From: FEN-1099 sp964511015
GTDB taxonomy: Bacteria; Lernaellota; Lernaellaia; Lernaellales; Lernaellaceae
DNA: 64,000 bases
Direction of reading: 5' to 3'
Assembly (NCBI GenBank): GCA_964511015.1
Contig: CAZEDX010000005.1
Location: 26,917 to 90,916 of the forward strand
How positions within the stretch are numbered: position 1 is the first letter of the stretch; every line of letters starts with the position of its first letter. A program made the position numbers and the translations under genes. Below, in pieces: positions 58,931 through 64,000 of the stretch. The notes under the pieces were generated by a model. The model saw only the letters and a program-made list of their open reading frames with translations. It was not told where the DNA came from and did not search any database.

Positions 58931-61582
58931 ATGATCAGTAAGCGATCTATTGAAATCATTGAGGAAATCTCCTCGCTCGTCATGCTAGCCGACCCAACGG
59001 ACATACCAACGCTGGGCAAGATGATCAATTTGTTGGAGGAACTACAGTCCCTCGTCGAACCAACGATCCGCTCAGCGGTCGAATCCTGCCTTTCGCTGGC
59101 CAACGACGTGGCCATTGGTGTATCCTCTGACCCGGCCGGCGACATAAACCGCATTGCGGAATCCGTTGCCCAGATTCAACAATCACAAAAGACCGGTGAA
59201 ACTTCTCAACTATTTGAATCCAAAAATTGCTCGAAAAATTCGTCCGCCACCGAAGCCGAAACGGTCACGGAATTTCGCTTGCCGGAATGGGTGGAAGAAA
59301 AGACCTTCCGCGACTTTATCTCGGCTCAACAATCGGTGTTGGAAGACATCGAAGAAGACATTCTGTCATTCGAGAATGGCGACCCTAACGCCATTTCCTC
59401 ATTGCGGCGGCGGATTCACACCCTAAAGGGCGAATCCGGTGTGCTAGGTCTGGATGAGCTCAGTGAAGTCTGCCACAAGCTGGAAGATTTCTTCGATCAG
59501 ATGACACCGGGCCCGGAAGCGGTGGACCGCCTATTGCAAGTAAAAGATTGGATCGCACAGGCAATTCAGAGCTATGCTCGTTTGCAGCCTCCGCAACCCT
59601 CCGGCAAAGCGGTGATCGAAATGCTCGCCAGCGAATCGACATCTGCACCGGCGCCGGAATCCAAGGCTCCGGTTGAGCCCCCTGTGGAAGCTACACCGGA
59701 ACCGGCGGCAGCCGCGCCTCATCCGGCCAATGTGGCCAGAGACGACGAAACCCTGCAGATGATGGTCGACTTCCTCCACGAAGGCGAAGACGGCCTGAGC
59801 CGCGCCGACCAGATCTTGATCGAGGTAGAACAAGAAGGTTCAGATGCGGACAAAGTCAATTCGCTGTTCCGGGTGTTCCACTCTCTCAAGGGTGTAGCCG
59901 GGTTCCTCGGCCTTCAGGAAATCACTACCCTCGCCCACAAAAGCGAGAACGTTCTTAATGCCGTACGCCAGAACACCCTGACCCTCGCAGGTCCGGTCCT
60001 CGATTTGATTTTCGACGCCACGGAAATGATGCGCCATCTGCTCAAAGGCATCAGTCTGTTGGTGGAAACCGGCAAGGAACCGGACTCCGAACCGAAACTC
60101 CCGGCGCTGCTGAATCGTTTGCAGGATGCTTTGGAACAGAAGCCCATGCGGGACGAGCCGCTGCCGGTTGTCGAACCTGAAGAACGCATCGGCGAAGTCC
60201 TCTCCCATCCGCCTTTCGAGGTTCCGGAAGAGCGAATTGAAGAGGCGTTGGAACGACAGCGTGAGACCGGTCGCAAGCTCGGCGAAGAGTTGATTGCCTC
60301 TGGCGCCGCCCAACCCAAACAGGTCGCCCAGGCCTTGCGTGCACAGGCGGCGGCCAATCCCGCTCAACAGGCCAAGACCGCAAAGATCAAAGAAACGGTA
60401 AAAGTCGACCTGGAGCGCGTGGACAATTTGTTGGAAATGGTCGGTGAACTGGTCATTGTCGAAGCGATGGTAGCTCACGCGCCGGAAATCACCGAACTGA
60501 CCTCTCTACGAGTTCGCAACTACCTGAGCCAGCTCACCAAGATCATCCGCGACCTGCAAAGCGTCACCATGAGCATGCGCATGGTCCCGGTACGGGCGGT
60601 GTTCCAGAAGATGTCCCGCTTGGTTCGCGACCTGGCGCGCAAGAGTGGCAAGCAAATCACCATGGTTCAGTCGGGCGAAGGCACAGAAATGGACCGTAGC
60701 ATGGTCGAGCAAATCGGCGATCCTTTGGTCCATATGATCCGCAACGCAGTGGACCATGGCATCGAATCGCCCGAAGAGCGGGCCAGGGCCGGCAAATCGG
60801 CACAGGCTACGATTACCCTTGCTGCCTACCATGAAGGGGGCAACATCGTGGTGGAAATCAGCGACAACGGCCGTGGTTTGGACCGCGATGCGATTCTACG
60901 CAAGGCCATTTCCCAAGGACTGGTTCGCGAAGGCGACAATTTGTCCGAAGGCGAAATCTACAAATTGATCTTCGCTCCCGGCTTCTCCACGGCCAAGAAA
61001 GTGACCGAAATCTCCGGCCGCGGGGTCGGAATGGACGTCGTTCGCCGTAACGTGGAAGCCATGCGTGGGCGCGTGAACATCCAGTCGCGCCGCGGCGAAG
61101 GATCAACCTTCAAACTGGTGCTGCCGCTGACGCTAGCCATTATCGACGGCATGCAAGTCTGTTGCGGAGCGGAACGCTATATCATTCCCACTCTGACCAT
61201 CATCGAATCGATTCAACCGACGCGGCCTATGCTGCTCTCGTTGGCCGAGGAGCACGAGTTCATCAACATCCGCGACGAGATCCTGCCTTTGCTCCGTTTG
61301 GACCGTCTGCTGCAGGTTCCGGGGGCAAAACAAGATCCGACAACCGCACTGGTGGTGGTCGTCGAAAGCATGAACCACAAGGTTGGCCTGATGGTCGACG
61401 ACGTGCTCAACCAGCAACAAGTCGTCATCAAGAGCATGTCTAATTCCGTCAACGACAGCCGCCTCTTCTCCGGAGCGGCGATTCTGTCGGACGGGCATGT
61501 CGGACTGATTCTGAACATCGACGAGATCGCCACCACCAGCGCGGATAGCCGTTTGCGCAATGCCGGCAACGACGCTGGGTGA
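58931..61582 (+). CDS. cheA: Chemotaxis histidine kinase CheA with two HPt domains and a MshEN-like linker
   Basis: 883 residues. HPt1 (about 130-220) has RRIHTLKGESG (His163); HPt2 (about 275-370) has FRVFHSLKGVAGFLG (His317). Between HPt2 and the dimerisation domain (about 490-560, DNLLEMVGELVIVEAMVAH) lies IGEVL...ERQ and KLGEELIASGAAQPKQVAQ, two 24-25-residue motifs five residues apart. The kinase domain has HMIRNAVDHGIESPEERA, ISDNGRGLDRDAI and GRGVGMDVVRRNVEAMRG. The CheW-like domain ends the protein. The start has AAAAGG upstream. It begins the cheA-cheW-mcp cluster. Confidence 0.95.
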   Translation: MISKRSIEIIEEISSLVMLADPTDIPTLGKMINLLEELQSLVEPTIRSAVESCLSLANDVAIGVSSDPAGDINRIAESVAQIQQSQKTGETSQLFESKNCSKNSSATEAETVTEFRLPEWVEEKTFRDFISAQQSVLEDIEEDILSFENGDPNAISSLRRRIHTLKGESGVLGLDELSEVCHKLEDFFDQMTPGPEAVDRLLQVKDWIAQAIQSYARLQPPQPSGKAVIEMLASESTSAPAPESKAPVEPPVEATPEPAAAAPHPANVARDDETLQMMVDFLHEGEDGLSRADQILIEVEQEGSDADKVNSLFRVFHSLKGVAGFLGLQEITTLAHKSENVLNAVRQNTLTLAGPVLDLIFDATEMMRHLLKGISLLVETGKEPDSEPKLPALLNRLQDALEQKPMRDEPLPVVEPEERIGEVLSHPPFEVPEERIEEALERQRETGRKLGEELIASGAAQPKQVAQALRAQAAANPAQQAKTAKIKETVKVDLERVDNLLEMVGELVIVEAMVAHAPEITELTSLRVRNYLSQLTKIIRDLQSVTMSMRMVPVRAVFQKMSRLVRDLARKSGKQITMVQSGEGTEMDRSMVEQIGDPLVHMIRNAVDHGIESPEERARAGKSAQATITLAAYHEGGNIVVEISDNGRGLDRDAILRKAISQGLVREGDNLSEGEIYKLIFAPGFSTAKKVTEISGRGVGMDVVRRNVEAMRGRVNIQSRRGEGSTFKLVLPLTLAIIDGMQVCCGAERYIIPTLTIIESIQPTRPMLLSLAEEHEFINIRDEILPLLRLDRLLQVPGAKQDPTTALVVVVESMNHKVGLMVDDVLNQQQVVIKSMSNSVNDSRLFSGAAILSDGHVGLILNIDEIATTSADSRLRNAGNDAG

Positions 61583-61677
61583 CCTTGCGAGAGGGTGAAG
61601 CAACCAGATAGCCGAATGAAAGGCACGGATGTCGCTGAACAGATCGTGGAAGCACCTTGAAAGAAGGAGACAAAAGG

Positions 61678-62247
61678 ATGGCGCCGGAAACCAAAAAACA
61701 AGAAAACCTTGCTAGCCATGAACCAGGAGGCTTCACCAGTGAGGGTCAGTCCTTGGCCGGCAAATACATGACTTTCAAATTGGCCGCGGAGGAATACGGT
61801 CTCGAGATTCTGAGGGTTCGGGAAATTATCGGCCTAATGGACATCACTCGCGTGCCGCGAACGAAGGAGTTTGTCCGCGGAGTCATCAACCTGCGCGGCA
61901 AAGTCATTCCGGTTGTCGACCTGCGGGTCAAATTCGGCATGGAACCGTCCGAAGCAACCGACCAGACGGTCATCATCGTCGTGCAGTGCAGTGTCGCCAC
62001 CCAAGATGTAACGATGGGCATCTTAGTGGACGAAGTTCTGGAAGTGCTGAGCATCGACGCCAAGCAGATTGAACCGCCGCCGAACTTCGGATCCGGTGCG
62101 GTCGACACCAATTTCATCCTGGGCGTAGGCAAGGCCGAGAAACGGGTCATTTTCTTGCTCGATATCGCCAAAGTGCTGACAGATGAAGAAATGAAGCACT
62201 TGGCGGCCGCGACCAGTAGCGAACCGTCATCACTCGCTGACAAGTAG
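61678..62247 (+). CDS. cheW: Chemotaxis adaptor CheW
   Basis: 189 residues with the CheW fold: YMTFKLAAEEYGLEILRVREIIGLMDITRVPRTKEFVRGVINLRGKVIPVVDLRVKFGM (split), then GILVDEVLEVLSIDAKQIEPPP. It bridges CheA and receptors. The ATG at 61678 has AAGGAG upstream; the longer in-frame start lies 21 bases before it. A 25-residue flexible N terminus is slightly longer than usual. Confidence 0.94.
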   Translation: MAPETKKQENLASHEPGGFTSEGQSLAGKYMTFKLAAEEYGLEILRVREIIGLMDITRVPRTKEFVRGVINLRGKVIPVVDLRVKFGMEPSEATDQTVIIVVQCSVATQDVTMGILVDEVLEVLSIDAKQIEPPPNFGSGAVDTNFILGVGKAEKRVIFLLDIAKVLTDEEMKHLAAATSSEPSSLADK

Positions 62248-62277
62248 TAACTGGGGCGACATAGAGGAGGCTCAGCG

Positions 62278-64000
62278 ATGTTTGCGAAACTCAAAATTGG
62301 TCAAAAGGTCCTTGGCGTGGTCGGTCTACTGCTACTGCTTATGATCGTCATGGTCGTCGTGGCCTACCGCGATATGTTGGTGTTTGCCCACGCGCAAGAC
62401 GAACAGGCATCGGTTAAATTCCCGAGCCAATCCAGCGCTGCCGCCATGGCATTGCACATGACCGAAAAACTGCTCGAGCAACGTGGCTTGGCGTTAGGCA
62501 TATTTTTCGATGACGCGCAACAACGTCCGCGACTGTTCAAAGCCATCGAAACCGCCAGCGCCAACTTCGACCAAGCGCGGAAGATCTACGAACCCCTGCC
62601 GCAAACCCCGGCGGAAGCCGAGGAATGGAAACAGTTCATCACCAAGTACGAGCGCTACAATCAAATGTCGGACAGGTTCATTGCTCTTGCCCGCGAAAAA
62701 GAAGGCCTTATCGCGTCAAATGCGGACGCCAATGCGAATCGCATTGACGCCGTCGACAAGGAAATGGATAACCTGATGCTCCAGACCGCCGCGGTCTGGA
62801 ACGACGCCGTCGCCAGTTTGCACAAGATCGAGAACATTAACACCGACGGATATCAAGAAGCCGACAAGGATTTTGACGCAACGATGACCAACGCCAAAGG
62901 CGTATTGCTCATCGTTTCGTTGATTGCCGTGCTGTTCGGTTTGGTGTCTGTTTCCTTCTTGACGCGCGACATCACACGAACTCTCAGCGGTGTGATGTCG
63001 GAATTCGAAAAGGTCCGCGATGGCGTTGCCCAAGGCCAACTGCGTTCCCGCGGCGATGCCGAAAAGATCAACCACGAGTTCCGACCGATCGTGGAAGGCG
63101 CCAATGAAATCTTAGAAAGCGTGGTGACGCCGCTGAAAGTCTCGGCGGAATATGTGGATCGCATCAGCAAGGGCGATCTGCCGCCGAAGATTACCGACAA
63201 CTACCAGGGCGACTTCAACGAGATCAAAAACAACCTCAACCAGTGCATCGACGCGATCAAAGGGCTGATCGGCGACGTGAATGCACTGTCGAAAGCGGCC
63301 ACCGAAGGCAAACTGGCAGTGCGTGCCGACGCCAGCAAACATCATGGCGATTTCCGCAAGCTCGTGCAGGGCATCAATGGCACAATCGACGCGATCGTCG
63401 GCCCGCTGAACGTCTCGGCCGAATACGTCGACCGCATCAGCAAGGGCGATATTCCGCAGAAAATCACCGAAAACTACGCCGGCGATTTCAATGAGATTAA
63501 GAGCAACCTGAATTCGTTGATCGAGACGGTGAACATGCGCGGCTCGGATATCAACCTGTTGATCAACGCCTGTATGGAAGGGAAACTTGATTTCCGCGCC
63601 GACAGTTCGAAGTACACCGGCTACAACGGCAAAATGATCGACAACATCAACCACATGCTCGATGTGCTGGTCGCGCCGTTGCGCACGGCCGCCGACTACG
63701 TTGATCGCATCAGCAAAGGCAACTTGCCGCCGAAAATCACCGACAACTACCAGGGCGAATTCAACGCCATCAAGAACAATCTCAACCAGTGCATCGACGC
63801 GATCACGGCGCTGATCAACGACGCCAACAAGCTGGCAGACGCGGCGGTGGAAGGCCATCTCGATGCCAGGTCCGACGTGACCAAGCACCAGGGCGACTAC
63901 CGTAAGGTGATGCAGGGCGTCAACAATACGTTGGATGCAGTGTTAACCCCGGTGAAGGAATCGGCGGCGGTGCTCGAGAAGCTGGCCAACTACGACCTGC
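62278..64000 (+). CDS. Methyl-accepting chemotaxis protein, 5' part, with repeated HAMP-like modules
   Basis: 574 residues are visible; the signalling tip lies outside the window. TM1 is residues 11-29, TM2 about 206-226; between them is a four-helix sensor domain. After TM2 a HAMP-type segment is followed by three copies, 91 residues apart, of a unit starting EYVDRISKGDLPPKITDNYQ and continuing to NNLNQCIDAI. These tandem modules (poly-HAMP/nanorep-like) lengthen the cytoplasmic stalk. GAGGAGG precedes the ATG. It is the third gene of the chemotaxis cluster. Confidence 0.9.
   Translation, partial: MFAKLKIGQKVLGVVGLLLLLMIVMVVVAYRDMLVFAHAQDEQASVKFPSQSSAAAMALHMTEKLLEQRGLALGIFFDDAQQRPRLFKAIETASANFDQARKIYEPLPQTPAEAEEWKQFITKYERYNQMSDRFIALAREKEGLIASNADANANRIDAVDKEMDNLMLQTAAVWNDAVASLHKIENINTDGYQEADKDFDATMTNAKGVLLIVSLIAVLFGLVSVSFLTRDITRTLSGVMSEFEKVRDGVAQGQLRSRGDAEKINHEFRPIVEGANEILESVVTPLKVSAEYVDRISKGDLPPKITDNYQGDFNEIKNNLNQCIDAIKGLIGDVNALSKAATEGKLAVRADASKHHGDFRKLVQGINGTIDAIVGPLNVSAEYVDRISKGDIPQKITENYAGDFNEIKSNLNSLIETVNMRGSDINLLINACMEGKLDFRADSSKYTGYNGKMIDNINHMLDVLVAPLRTAADYVDRISKGNLPPKITDNYQGEFNAIKNNLNQCIDAITALINDANKLADAAVEGHLDARSDVTKHQGDYRKVMQGVNNTLDAVLTPVKESAAVLEKLANYDL
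63154..63809 (+). repeat. Three 273-base repeats within the chemoreceptor gene
   Basis: The conserved VDRISKG codons start at 63154, 63427 and 63700, exactly 273 bases (91 codons) apart. Identity is high over at least the first 100 bases of each unit, falling toward the end. Confidence 0.9.

Overview
This is a 64 kb, moderately GC-rich, gene-dense window from a flagellated, chemotactic, diderm bacterium of deltaproteobacterial type. The supporting evidence is a GspN-like type II secretion gene, a beta-barrel surface protein, many lipoboxes, sigma-54 promoter motifs, and MgtC, FlhF and FlhG homologues. Long Asp-rich tails ending in cysteine suggest an uncultured lineage near Myxococcota or Lernaellota, but this assignment is inference and is not settled by the sequence. 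I recognise no rRNA, tRNA, CRISPR array, prophage or insertion sequence.

Layout. Positions 1-3644: the 5' part of comM with palindromic operator-like repeats upstream, a sialidase-like lipoprotein, gspN and an mgtC-like gene. Positions 3659-10047: an Asp-tailed secreted protein, then an oxygen-defence cluster (PerR-like regulator, two rubrerythrin-type proteins, rubredoxin, ferritin, cytochrome bd) headed by a promoter overlapped by a near-consensus Fur box. Positions 10183-17910: a lipoprotein, a reductase with a lysine-rich tail, a SEC-C protein, a pseudopilin-like protein, a GAF-GAF-GGDEF diguanylate cyclase, a tiny Asp-repeat protein, a B12 radical SAM protein and a MagIII-like DNA glycosylase. 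Positions 17997-26438: GH84 and GH2 glycosidases, both Asp-tailed, then a geranylgeranyl-reductase-like flavoprotein, a cytochrome b5/DUF2231 fusion, a DUF169 protein and a PilZ protein.

Positions 26435-39944 read as one 17-gene flagellar operon: fliL-fliM-fliN-fliO-fliP-fliQ-fliR-flhB-flhA-flhF-flhG-small membrane gene-fliA-cheY-small gene-fliK-flhB2. It lies behind a textbook sigma-54 motif (GG-N10-GC) at 40083-40097. A second such motif precedes the HDOD, TolB-N-like lipoprotein and Asp-rich TIG lipoprotein operon (40402-43759). Positions 44033-58705 hold a peptidase/propeller/barrel surface protein with a coupled lipoprotein, a CrtC-like lipoprotein, a ferritin-like protein, a nitroreductase, a DUF2156 protein, a second B12 radical SAM protein with a GT-C-like membrane protein and a thioredoxin-like lipoprotein, a phosphoesterase and a DsbA-peroxiredoxin fusion. 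Positions 58931-64000 hold cheA, cheW and the 5' part of a chemoreceptor with repeated modules.

The most unusual theme is the recurring Asp-rich linker. Four secreted proteins end in [GA]CGC directly after an Asp-repeat tract, a fifth ends in GGCSG, and three lipoproteins carry the tract just after the lipidated Cys. This looks like a modular surface-display or spacer system that does not match the classical MYXO-CTERM layout, because no membrane helix or basic tail follows the Cys.
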